From: Anolis sagrei
Lineage: Eukaryota > Chordata > Lepidosauria > Squamata > Anolidae
Reading direction: 5' to 3'
Length of the DNA: 64,000 bases
Assembly: GCF_037176765.1 (NCBI RefSeq)
Contig: NC_090025.1
Location: 173,274,040-173,338,039, forward strand
The notes beneath the pieces are model-generated. The model saw only the letters and a program-made list of their open reading frames with translations. It searched no databases and was not told where the DNA came from. The position numbers were made by a program, and so were the translations under genes. This document shows, piece by piece, positions 54,801-64,000 of this stretch. Position 1 is the first letter of the stretch. Each line of letters starts with the position of its first letter.

Positions 54801-57800
54801 TCCTGATTTGGCAAGGATAGCCCTGATTAATCATCCATCATCCAATTTTTTGGCTCCTTTAAAATGTCAGTTTTTCTTTCCACTTCCTTTGTCCTCACCT
54901 TACTTCCGTTACAGCAAACTGAGCTCACAACGTAAAGGTTGCACTCAATTAACTCATTAGAGGGAAGAGGAGAAAAGATAATGAGATCCTGTCTTTCCCA
55001 GTTGGCTCAGGCAAAGTACTGCACCTTCCCTAGCTTGTGTTCATTATTAATTTTAACTTTTGTCATCAAGACACACGCTGGCATTATCCAGCCACATGTG
55101 CCTTGGTTGCCACCTATGAAATGTTGGTGGGTGCACATGAATGTGAGTCACTTATACTCTATTTGGTGGTTCTCAACCTGTGGGTTCGCAGATGTTTTGG
55201 TCTACAACTCCCAGAAATCTTAACTGCTGGTAAACTGGCTGGGCTTTCTAGGAGTTGTAGGCCAAAATACCCGGGCACCTATAGGTTGAGAACCACTGCT
55301 CTATGTATTCTAATAAAGACATATTATGGAAGTTCCTGGTAGAGCTCTAACCTTCACTGATACGGTAAACCTATGTTAAGACTACTCCCATTTCCAGTAT
55401 GTGAGTGTTTGTTGTTGTGCACCTTCCAGTCACTTCTGGCATATGACAACCTATCATGGGGCTTTCATAGCAAGATTTGTTCAGATGATGTTTGCCTTTG
55501 CTTTCCTCTGAGGCTAAAAGAGTATGATTAAGGTAACTCAATGGATTTCTATGGCCAAGCAGGGATTCAAATCTCGATCTTCACGTCACACTGGCTCTGT
55601 TATATTCCTCCTCATAAGACTTTAAAAAAAAAAAAACAATCCTGCACCTGGAAAACCTCAAAGCAGAGTGTCATCCCAGCCTTTCAACAACAATATAACT
55701 TTCTGAAGGATCATTTTTGCATGTGATCTCACCTTTAGTAATACATTCTAAAAAGAGACTTTCTAGTTGCCAATAAGAAAACAGCCATAGTTCTCAATAG
55801 TTCTCTCCAGTATTATTTTTCAAAAGTAGGCAGTAGAGGGTGCTCTAGCTACAAAAAAATGTTTTAGGAAATGTTTTAGGACCAGTTTATGAATCCTCAA
55901 TAATCTTATTTCTAAACCTACTTAGAATACTTTTGTAGCAGCATTATAATGCTGCTTTAAAAACACAACACAGAAAATTAGAAAGCATTCTGTTATTTCA
56001 ATATTTTGGAACAGTGAGAAAGATGTTTTTGCTCTATTTAAAAATTGGTTGAAAATGCATCAATGAGAAAATTGTACAGAATGCACACAGAACAGTCCAA
56101 TACTGGAGCCGCGGTGGTGCATTGGGTTAAACCTTTGTGCCAGCTGAACTGCTGACCTGAAGATTAGCAGTTCAAATCTGAAATATGGGGTGAGCTCCCA
56201 TCTGTCAGCTCCAGCTTCTCATGCGGGGACATGTGAGAAGGATGGTAAAAACATCTGGGTGTCCCTGGGCAACGTCCTTGCAGATGACCAATTTTTTCAC
56301 AGCAGAAATGACTTGCAGTTACTCAGGTTACTTCTGGCACACACACACACAAAACAAAGTTCAATGCTCCACTGCGAAAAAATTGCCTCCCCACATTTAA
56401 ACAATTCCAACACTTTCAATCAATCAATCAATATCTCATTTTGAGCTGCTTTTAAAATGTCCCAGTTTTCATTAACTATCCCCAACTTCACACTTTGTTT
56501 TCAGCTTACTTTGATTACTGAAAAATGAGTTCAAAGTGGAAAAGCACTTGAGGTAAAAGGAAGAGTAGGAGTAGAATCTTGTTTTCTGTTAGCTCAGACA
56601 AAAACCAGCTTTTACAACCTTTCCTAGCTTGCAGCCTCCCTCGTTGTGTCATTGTGACCATAATCCAAACTTGTGTGGCCACACAGCTTGTTTTGTATAT
56701 GTGCCATTGTTGGAGGGTATGATTTTGGTTCATTTGGGTTAAAAACACAACCCCTGAGAAGTCAATAAATTAGGCCTGGGGAACACCAGGCCCTCTACAT
56801 TTCCCAAGTTGTGGGGGATCAGCAATTATTTTTCCCCAATATGCTAGGGACCAGCACCATACTTATGGCCACGAACTACAATTGCTTCTTTTGTGGAAAC
56901 TTATCAGGGGCTGGCAACCAATAGTTTGTGGACTTGCACCAGTCCTTTGGTCATAGCATTGAGTAACATTGCTCTTGATCTTGGTGGGAAGAGTGTCATC
57001 CTTGAGATGATTGATAGCAATTCAAGTGCTTCTCAGCCCTGTCTATATTGACAAGGCTGTTGAGACCTATAGTCCAACAATCTCTGGAGGACTGCTTGAT
57101 TCCTTCCCTTCATTGATGTATTGCTGGACTGCAACTTCTATCAGATTTAGCCTTAATATGTATTGTCGAAGGCTTTCATGGCTGGTATTACTGGGTTGTT
57201 GTAGGTTTTTCGGGCTGTATGTCCATGTTCTAGAAGCATTCTCTCCTGAAGTTTCATCTGCATCTATGGCAGGCATCCTCAGAGGCTGTGACCTCACAAC
57301 CTCTGAAGATGCCTGCCATAGATGCAGTAAAACTTCAGGAGAGAATGCTTCTAGAACATGGACATACAGCTCAAAAAAGCTACAACAGGGGTCCTCAAAC
57401 TAAGGCCCAGGGGCCAGATGCGGCCCTCCAAGGTCATTTACCCGGTTCTCGCTCAGGGTCAACCTAAGACTGAAACTACTTGAAAGCACACCACCACCAC
57501 CACCACCACCACAACAACAATCCTATCTCATCAGCCAAAAGCAGGCCCACACTTCCCATTGAAATACTAATAAGTTTATATTTGTTAAAATTGTTCTTCA
57601 TTTTAATTATTGTATGGTTTTAAGTGGGTTTTGCACTACAAATAAGATATGTGCAGTATGCATAGGAATTCATTCATTTTTTTTCCAAATTATAATCTGG
57701 CCCTCCAACAGTTTGACGGACTGTGACCAGGCCCTCTGTTTAAAAAGTTTGAGGACCCCTGACTTAAAACAACCTTAGCCATAATAGCCAGTGGTGAAAT

Positions 57801-58228
57801 ATGATAGGTGCTACAGTCTGGAAGGCCTTATATTATCTAGACCAGTGGTTCCCAACCTTTTTTTGAACAGGGCCCACTTGACCAGGGTCCACCTTGACCA
57901 GGGCCCACTTAACTAAGGCCCACTTTGACCAGATACCACTCTCCAACATTCCTACCAAAAGGGTCAGGGCTGGTTAGCTCTGCAGAAATAAGCGGAAATA
58001 ATAATAATAATAATAATAAAAATAAATAAAGAGGAAGGGGGTTTGCAGACTGGATTTTCGTTCTCACGGCTCATTGCTTGGCCGCTGCTCACAGGTTGAG
58101 AACCACTGATCTAGACCCATGGAAAATGGACTGGGATAGTTACAGCTACTTGCTTAGTATCACACCTATAATATTATACTGATAGCTTGTTTCCTTTCTC
58201 CACAGCTAGCTTCTCCCAGAGTATCTGA
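51846..58228 (+). CDS. Unknown secreted, basic, six-cysteine protein, 3 coding exons, 179 aa
   Basis: Coding exons: 51846-52235 (130 codons, phase 0 donor ACG|GTGAGT), 54636-54762 and 58206-58228 (stop TGA 58226-58228). All junctions are GT-AG and in frame. The ATG has A at -3. Residues 1 to about 24 (MRGSRLATLAVLSMQLCFLAQADG) look like a signal peptide. Residues about 35-120 are rich in Lys, Arg and Glu with several dibasic sites, including KARRARR, which could be cut by furin-like proteases. Exon 2 carries a compact module with six cysteines spaced C-x7-C-x5-C-x2-C-x5-C-x6-C. The chain ends ASFSQSI. I do not recognise the family. It is not an agouti, dickkopf or TAFA cysteine pattern. The layout suggests a secreted, disulphide-bonded peptide or growth-factor-like ligand, but that is inference. 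It reads away from the pseudouridine gene and towards DENND2A. Confidence 0.7.
52616..53371. mobile_element. hAT-type element carrying a LINE remnant
   Basis: The termini are CAGTGGTTCTCAATC and GGTTGGGAACCACTG. Exact 8-bp repeats GTCTATAA flank it (52608-52615 and 53372-53379). The ends share ACCAGGGACCACTTGACC-type repeats with the shorter element at 57843. About 52800-53285 is inserted LINE sequence: the minus strand encodes HRVCPCGEDKIETVKHVLF, a LINE C-terminal cysteine motif. It lies in intron 1 of the secreted-protein gene. Confidence 0.8.
53985..54072 (-). mobile_element. tRNA-derived SINE, 3' fragment (reverse)
   Basis: GAGAAACTGCAAGTCACTTC, then GAGGATTGGCCATCTGC, match the 3' end of the SINE family at 33398. 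Confidence 0.7.
55165..55298. mobile_element. hAT-like MITE, CAGTGGTTCTCAAC family
   Basis: The palindromic body TGTGGGTTCGCAGATGTTTTGG pairs with CCAAAATACCCGGGCACCTATAG. The flanks CTCTATTT and CTCTATGT match at seven of eight positions and are centred on TA. Confidence 0.82.
55417..55605 (-). mobile_element. tRNA-derived SINE (reverse), most complete copy of its family
   Basis: CACCTTCCAGTCACTTCTGG, TCATGGGGCTTTCATAGC, GCCTTTGCTTTCCTCTGAGG, then GGGATTCAAATCTCGATC (reverse B-box) and CACACTGGCTCTG (reverse of the tRNA-like head). Confidence 0.7.
56103..56345 (+). mobile_element. tRNA-derived SINE
   Basis: GGAGCCGCGGTGGTGCATTGG head, TTAGCAGTTCAAATCTG B-box region and the 3' end GCAGAAATGACTTGCAG, followed by a CA run. 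Confidence 0.78.
57155..57385. mobile_element. Palindromic GAAGCATT-CTCCTGACGTTTC element
   Basis: It starts TATTGTCGAAGGCTTTCATGG. The arms TAGAAGCATTCTCTCCTGAAG and CTTCAGGAGAGAATGCTTCTA are perfect complements around GACCTCACAACC. The right edge touches the hAT element at 57386. Confidence 0.8.
57386..57761. mobile_element. hAT-type element, CAGGGGTCCTCAAAC family
   Basis: The termini are CAGGGGTCCTCAAAC and GTTTGAGGACCCCTG. The interior has CGGCCCTCCAAGGTC and ATATGTGCAGTATGCATAGG. A second copy is at 63285. The flanks AGCTACAA and ACTTAAAA keep the central TA but match at only five of eight positions. Confidence 0.8.
57843..58108. mobile_element. hAT-type element, CAGTGGTTCCCAACC / ACCAGGGCCCAC type
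   Basis: The termini are CAGTGGTTCCCAACC and GGTTGAGAACCACTG. Exact 8-bp repeats ATCTAGAC flank it (57835-57842 and 58109-58116). The interior has repeated TTGACCAGGGCCCAC units and an AATAAT run. It ends about 100 bases before exon 3 of the secreted-protein gene. Confidence 0.88.
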
Positions 58229-58360
58229 AGCTGACTGCATTTGTACTGCACACCAATCTATCCAAATCATTCCGGGATGAATTTGTACATCTAGAGCTAC
58301 AGTAGAGTATTGGGGGTGCGTTGGGGTGTGTGAGTAGGTGGCATATGTAAATTAACAGAA

Positions 58361-58366
58361 AATAAA
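58361..58366 (+). terminator. Poly(A) signal of the secreted-protein gene
   Basis: AATAAA lies 133 bases after the TGA at 58226-58228, in sequence free of recognised repeats. It supports a short terminal exon that carries only eight codons, one of them split, plus the 3' UTR. Confidence 0.6.
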
Positions 58367-59912
58367 ACATGCCATTCGGTGGGATAAAAAAAACATTTGT
58401 AAGCTCTTAATTTATCTAAAATGTTTCTATTTTTGAAGATGGACTCTCCGGTGAATGGCTTACTAAGCTTCTATTCAGGGAGAGACTCCTCTGCCCTGGA
58501 GGATGAAAAATGAGCAGAGAGTGAGCAGCTGTCATTGCATTTCCTGTACTCACTCAGGATCCTACAGCTGCTACTCCACAAGGATCCAGAGCAGAAATGG
58601 TTGCAGTGTGACCCAGTTCTTGGAGCCCAGGCACAAAATTTGGGGGGAAAGGCTGTCCAGATCCCTGGACACTCTTAACAGATGGCCATCTAGCCTTTGC
58701 TTATACCTTTGGAGAAGACACCACCACAGTCCAAGGCAGAGTGTTGAACACCTCTTATTGTGTTATTTAGTTACTGAAATCTACAATTAAGACAGCGATG
58801 GAGACTCTTCTGTTATGTGGCAAGATTGCCATCTTGAAAATGACTGAGGCTAGGGGCTGTTTGTGTGCTGGACGAGGCAGCTAGTGGTAATCATCTGAAA
58901 ATCTATGTCCCACTCTTTCAAGTGGTAATAGTTTCACTGGTGGGCAGTTCATGGTTGCAGAGATATAGCAATTTCAAATCGGGTCCAGCTTTCTGAAACA
59001 CTCTGTATACATGTCTCGCCAGGAGAAAACCACCAACACAACAATTCCCTTGGCTACAAAGCAGTTCAATTCACACAACAAGTTTTCCTGGGGCACATGT
59101 AGCTGCAGACTAGATGTTCCTGATCGCGGAATTAAATGGATTTCTGGTAGAAAGTGATGGGGAAATATCTCTTCCTGGTCCTTTCCAGGATAGCCTTTGC
59201 CAATCAGCAGAAACAACCACAGTGGAGGAATGGTCTGATCTTGTCTGTCTCTTCTTATAACTCTATTCTGTTTTTAGCACTACCAACGTTTAAGAGAAGT
59301 TACTTTCAATTTTCATGTTCAGGTTCAAGTCAATACCTACAATAGGGAGAGAGTTATGAAACATAAGTCTGCCATTTTGCTCCCAGTTACAGCCCTGCAG
59401 TATCTTGGAGTGACCCCAGGTCCCCAAACTTTACATTGTTTGATAATAGCTCTCTATAATTTCCGAGAAGAGATCCTGGAGCTTGTGCATGCACCAACTC
59501 ATGCTCCACCACTGAATCACAAGTCTTTCTCTCCAACAATAACATACACAATATGTTATTGCTGGACCACTCTAACAACCACCATGTCTGACTACACAGA
59601 GAAGCCATTGAAATTCACAAAGATGTGGATAATTTCAACAGAAAGGGGGAAAATGAACAAAATCTGGCTACCAGTATTTTAAAAAACTCTAAAATTAGGA
59701 CAGTAAATAAAGAATAACTATTTGAAAACGGGGTAATTCCAGACATGAAACAATCAGGGCCAGCTAACACCTCCCAACAAAGGATTCCCCAGCAGGAAGC
59801 CGCAAGGCTTTGCACTGCTAATCAAGGTGAATAAGTGCAACATTCACATTTGCCTCCAACAGACAAGAGTTCTTTCTCCCACCCTTGACCTTCCACAGAT
59901 GTATACACCTCC

Positions 59913-60145
59913 GTATTGTCGAAGGCTTTCATGGCCGGAATCACTGGGTTGTTGTAGGTTTTTTCGGGCTATATGGCCATGGTCTAGAGGCATTCTCTCC
60001 TGACGTTTCGCCTGCATCTATGGCAAGCGTCCTCAGAGGACCTCACTACCTCTGAGGATGCTTGCCATAGATGAAGGCGAAACATCAGGAGAGAATGCCT
60101 CTAGACCATGGCCATATAGCCCGAAAAAAACCTACAACAACCCAG
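59913..60145. mobile_element. Palindromic GAAGCATT-CTCCTGACGTTTC element, whole, with flanking direct repeats
   Basis: The arms GGCATTCTCTCCTGACGTTTC and GAAACATCAGGAGAGAATGCC pair. The outer parts GGGTTGTTGTAGGTTTTTTCG and CGAAAAAAACCTACAACAACCC pair exactly. The left arm carries about 30 extra bases (GTATTGTCGAAGGCTTTC). The 11-bp repeats TATACACCTCC occur at 59902-59912 and 60146-60156. Confidence 0.82.
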
Positions 60146-60182
60146 TATACACCTCCCTTGCTTAGTTTTCAACAGATATCAC

Positions 60183-60320
60183 AATCTCTGAGGATGCCTG
60201 CCATAGATGTGGGTGAAACGTCAGGACAGAATGCTTCTGAACATGGCCATATAGTCTGGAAAACTCACACCAACCCAGTGATTCCGGACATGAAAGCCTT
60301 CGGCAACACAACGTACACAA
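60183..60320. mobile_element. Palindromic GAAGCATT-CTCCTGACGTTTC element, right arm only
   Basis: CTCTGAGGATGCCTGCCATAG, GAATGCTTCTGAACATGGCC and GAAAGCCTTCGGCAACACAAC. It keeps the outermost part that is missing on the right of the neighbouring copy at 59913. Confidence 0.7.
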
Positions 60321-61447
60321 TAATTCCCAACTTACTTGTAACCAAATCCTTGGTTATTTACTATAAGAGATAGTTTTGCAGATGGCCGCAGCAGTTAAAG
60401 TAGAGTCTCTTCACACATTCTGTTGTCCGTCAGGCATATGAGAACAACCCAGCCTTCACCTTTGCATGGAAGAGGAATGGGCCAAATTGGTAACTGTTTC
60501 CCATATTCTGATCATCAGGTGCTCAACAAACTGGCACGACTATAATTAAAAACATATTGATTTACCCTTGCCAACTCTCTTTTTTCATGCAACTATTTCT
60601 CTTTGGGTTTTGGCCTGGATGCAGAAAGGATCTTCCATCTGCCCTTCTTTCATTCCCCTCCCCATGCTTTTTAATAGATCTTTGGAAATATGAAGTAGGA
60701 TCGCAAATCACTTGGAATGGATAAGACTAAGCGAATTCTCCTTTTTGTAATCACCCTCTTTTAATTACATCACATCAGTCACTCAGCTTATTCTGAGGAA
60801 AGGTGGGCAGATATGCCCCAATTTCAAGGAAGGGCAGACAGTCTTCCATCCATATAGTGGTTGCTTGGTCAGGCAATAAAAGATTTCGTGGTCCTCACAC
60901 CCCGATCCATTCCACTCCTCTCCCCCATTTGCAGCTTCACTTTCTTAATTCCCACCTCCATGTGCTTTAAGTGTCCTCATAATATTCACCCACAATGTCC
61001 TCCATCCCTCTCCATTCTTGTCAGTCTCTAAGCATAGGTCACTTTAGCTTCCGTCTTGCACGTCTTTGCAACCACTTGGGAGAGGAACCGGCTCAAGTTT
61101 CATTGGCTAACAACAATATAAATAAGAAACATGTAATAGCTAAGAAGAAAGAAACACTGGAAAGCATCAATGGCAAGAGTTCCAAGGGTGCCTTCTCCAG
61201 CGCATGTATCTTTGTACAGAAGGCCATAGACCTGTCTCAGCACCATCACCGTCTTCTCAATGATGTTCAGCAGGCCAACTTTTCACACAGGCACAATCCT
61301 TAATTACCCTGCTTCTTGGGTAAGGCTCTCCCCACCTTTGAAGCAAGCTGAAGGGGAAATAGGTCCAGGAGGTCGGGTAAATGTCCTTCCTGTGCTGGTG
61401 AACGGTAAAGCAAAATGTCTTCTCCTCAACACTGGCACTCTGGGTTT

Positions 61448-64000
61448 TCATTTCTTGTGGAGAAATTTCATTCTGTTACCTGGTGGAGATTGATCAGGTG
61501 ATAGATAGGGGAGGAAAAGAGAGAGAAAAAAATTGATTCAATTAAGGCCTTTCCCAACCAGAAAACAACAATCAGCATGAACTGTAACCACAATCAAGCA
61601 TTTGTAGTATTTATTTATTTATTTATTTAGAGCATTTCTACCCCACCCTTCTCAACCCCCTAGAAGGGGGGGGACTCAGGGCGGCTTCCAACCGGCACAT
61701 ATTCGATGCCTACAATTCAACATAGTAAAATATATAACAACAATAACTATAAATAATTAAAACATTCAATTAATACAATAACAACTAATAAAAAAGAAAA
61801 GCCAGTATGGTGGTGAACGTAGTAGTAGTAGTAGTAATGGGTTGTTGTGAGTTTTCTGGGCTGTATGGTCATGTTCCAGAAGCACTGTCTCCTGACATTT
61901 CACCTGCATCTATGCAAGGCACCTTCAGAGGTTGTGACCTCACAACTTCTGAAGTTGCCTGCCTCAGATACAGGTGAAACATCAGGAGAGAATGCTTCTG
62001 GCACATGGCCATACAGCACAGAAAACTCACAATAACCCATGAAAACCTTCGATGACAACAACAACAACGACAACAACAACTTTATTCTTATACCCCACTA
62101 CTGTCTCCCCAAAGGAACTTGGGGTGGCTTACGTATGGGACAGAAAGTCCAACAGACAAAAAAGCAAAGCAATCCATTAAAACAAAAACACCACTAAAAT
62201 AGGAACATCGTAAACACCAAGGGAGTTAGGCATAGGGTCAGGAGGGGAGAGGCTTTCTGGGGACGCAGGGCAAATTGTGCAACTTGCCCTTCATTACAGA
62301 GATCACATTGCACAAGGATGTAATGGGCCCTTGCTCTGGCAACAACTGTAAAAGTATATACAGTGGCGTAAAGGGAGGGGGGGGGGTTTCTGGCTTGATG
62401 GTGAGGACACATATCAGTACATGGGGATCAGACATCTAAAAAGTGTTATCAATACAGCTTTGAAAAGATATCAATAGCTTTGAAAAGTTCTATTTCACCC
62501 AAAAATTCTCAGAATCCCCAGTCTGTGGCCATGCTGGCTGAAGTATTTTGAGGATTATAATAAAAAAGTAAATTTTCCAGTTCTGATTATTAAAGATCAG
62601 GACAGTTACTGCCATAGCAGTGGCTAGAGCTGAATTGCTTACCTAAACCTTTCAGGAATTTATTGACCCCACTCTGTTCTTCACTGGGAAGAGTTTCCAG
62701 ATACTCCTGGGCACGTACCTCAAATAAACCTATAGAGAGGGTTAAACAAAGAAAACGGTAGGTTGCATACCTGTGACCATCTTTCTTCGAGTGGTGCTCT
62801 GTGAATTCACACATGTGGAGAGTCAAAAAGGTTAGCCTGTGCCTTCTTAGTTCCAATTTCAGTTATTAGCTAGGGATCACTTAAATTCTAAACTGAGAAA
62901 AAGGGAAATCCTTATAATTTATATTGAATAGTTCAGAGGAAATAATCCTACAGCACATCAGATTTTTTTTTTTGCAGCTGTGGCAAAGGCCAAATCTTTC
63001 CTCTGCACCAAGTCACTTTAACGCTTTCCAAACCAAAATGCGATCAGTTTACTTCTTGTTACCAAGATCTGGTTTCTCACCCTGATCTGTGATATATTGA
63101 CTATATGTAGGGACTAGGAACAATGGTATTCTCAAGTTGAGCACTGTGTAAATAAGCATTTTGGAGGTAAATAACCAGTAGGTGACTTTTTATCCAGGGT
63201 TTTAGGGTCTTACAATAGAGCCCTTCAGTGAACATCTATAGATCTGTCTACCTCTCCCAGCCTATTTCAGTACATCCTATAGACAAGGGGTCCCCAAACT
63301 AAGGCCCATAGTCCGCATGCGCCTCCCACCCTAAACTTTAAACTTAGGGACACCCTAAATCTGAAAAAAATGAAGGCACCCAACAGGAACAATCCTAATT
63401 AATTTGGCTATCTTATCATTCAAAAGCAGGCCCACACTTCTCATTGAAATACTGGTAAGTTTATGTTGGTCAAAATTGCTCTTCACTTTGAATATTGTAT
63501 TGTTCTTGCATGGTTTTTTTTTTTTTGCACTACAAATAAAATATGTGCAGTATGCCTACAAATTCATTCATTTTTTTTTCCAAACTACAGTCCAGACCCC
63601 AAAAGTCTGAAGGGCAATGAAATGGCCCTCTGTTTCCAAAGTTTGAGGACACCTGATATAGAGGCATGACTATTTCAACATCAAGTCCATTTCCCCTTTC
63701 ATATTGTACACCTACTATTTAAAATCTTGCCTGCTAAAAAGTTCTTCACATGTTGAGAGCTTAGATTCATTCACATACAGTTTTGTAGAGTTTAATCAAA
63801 GTTGTATGCCAATATTAACACTACAACTCTGCGATCTATCATCCTTCTCCTCACCTTTGGTTCCCTGTTTCCTCATCTCTCGTTCCTGAATGAAACCTCC
63901 AAACATCTGAGTTTCCATAAAGACCTCCAGAAAACGCCGAAGGCTCTTTGATGAGACGGACTTCCGGAAGGCCTCCCGTTGGAGGCTCCTTTCTTCCCGC
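61448..64000 (-). CDS. DENND2A: DENND2A, last three coding exons (partial gene)
   Basis: Minus-strand coding exons, 5' to 3': 64000-63855 (enters from outside the window; 48 full codons with FRKSVSSKSLRRFLEVFMETQ), 62729-62643 (LFEVRAQEYLETLPSEEQSG, then VNKFLKGL) and 61479-61448 (NRMKFLHKK then TGA). Each junction splits a Gly codon as G|GT: AAAG|GTGAGG joins ATAG|GT, and TTAG|GTAAGC joins CCAG|GT. The translation matches my memory of the human DENND2A C-terminus (SGMNKFLRGLGNKMKFLHKKN), so the assignment over DENND2B/C/D is fairly sure. The family are DENN-domain guanine exchange factors; DENND2A is reported to act on Rab9. These exons cover the end of the dDENN region and the tail. The 3' UTR runs left from 61447; its end is not clear. 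ATTAAA hexamers at about 60765 and 60674 on the minus strand are weak candidates for its poly(A) signal. Confidence 0.9.
61610..61810 (-). mobile_element. L2-type LINE 3' end (reverse)
   Basis: TATTTATTTATTTATTTATT, then TCTACCCCACCCTTC, then GGGGACTCAGGGCGGC. It lies in the last intron of DENND2A. Confidence 0.78.
61842..62055. mobile_element. Palindromic GAAGCATT-CTCCTGACGTTTC element
   Basis: GTTGTTGTGAGTTTTCTGGGC, CAGAAGCACTGTCTCCTGAC and the mirror GTCAGGAGAGAATGCTTCTG-like arm, ending TTCGATGACAACAAC. It separates two L2 tails. Confidence 0.72.
62056..62180 (-). mobile_element. L2-type LINE 3' end (reverse)
   Basis: AACAACAACTTTATTCTTATA, then CCCCACTACTGTCTCCCC, then AACTTGGGGTGGCTTAC. 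Confidence 0.7.
63285..63655. mobile_element. hAT-type element, CAGGGGTCCTCAAAC family
   Basis: The termini are AAGGGGTCCCCAAAC and GTTTGAGGACACCTG. The body has AAAATATGTGCAGTATGCC as in the copy at 57386. The flanks CTATAGAC and ATATAGAG match at six of eight positions and are centred on TA. It lies in the DENND2A intron upstream of the 62643-62729 exon. Confidence 0.8.

Larger units (their letters stand above)
58370..61447. other. Interval between the secreted-protein gene and DENND2A, including DENND2A 3' UTR
   Basis: No coding sequence was recognised. Two palindromic elements are listed separately. Sequence at about 60320-61447 lacks recognised repeats and probably contains the DENND2A 3' UTR on the minus strand. 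Sequence at 58400-59910 is unremarkable. Confidence 0.5.

Overview
This window is nuclear DNA from a vertebrate, almost certainly a squamate reptile. The evidence is intron-rich genes plus a squamate-like repeat load: Sauria-type SINEs ending in ACCTTT repeats, CR1 and L2 LINEs, a BovB/RTE fragment, a SPIN-type hAT element and many short hAT-like MITEs. Family names for repeats come from memory of consensus sequences, not from a search. The species cannot be fixed from the sequence.

Four host genes are supported. (1) MKRN1 coding exon 1 lies on the minus strand (9668-9858) in a CpG island (about 9600-10190). The rest of the gene must lie left of the window, so 1-9667 is read as MKRN1 intron 1; no other MKRN1 exon was recognised there. 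(2) A complete 18-coding-exon gene on the plus strand (17018-49495) encodes a 704-residue bifunctional pseudouridine-metabolising enzyme. Its N-terminal half is a PsuG-type pseudouridine-5'-phosphate glycosidase and its C-terminal half a PfkB-type (PsuK) kinase. All splice phases join in frame and the N-terminus looks mitochondrial. (3) A three-exon plus-strand gene (51846-58228) encodes a 179-residue secreted, basic, cysteine-containing protein that I do not recognise. (4) The last three coding exons of DENND2A lie on the minus strand (61448-64000), and the gene continues to the right.

In human, MKRN1 and DENND2A are neighbours. Here the pseudouridine gene and the unknown secreted-protein gene sit between them. 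This fits the belief that mammals lack the pseudouridine-degrading enzyme: the locus may show where it was lost. The two halves of the enzyme would act in sequence: the kinase makes pseudouridine 5'-phosphate and the glycosidase splits it to uracil and ribose 5-phosphate.

Most other sequence is transposon debris, much of it nested. Notable pieces are a hAT element in MKRN1 intron 1 whose interior is about 1.4 kb of pure-pyrimidine repeat, a SPIN copy with exact 8-bp target duplications, a perfect 82-bp palindrome, two L2 copies head to head inside a SINE, and a set of hAT-type insertions that almost all have target duplications centred on TA. No CRISPR array, operon, rRNA gene or free-standing tRNA gene was seen, and no retrovirus-like element was recognised.
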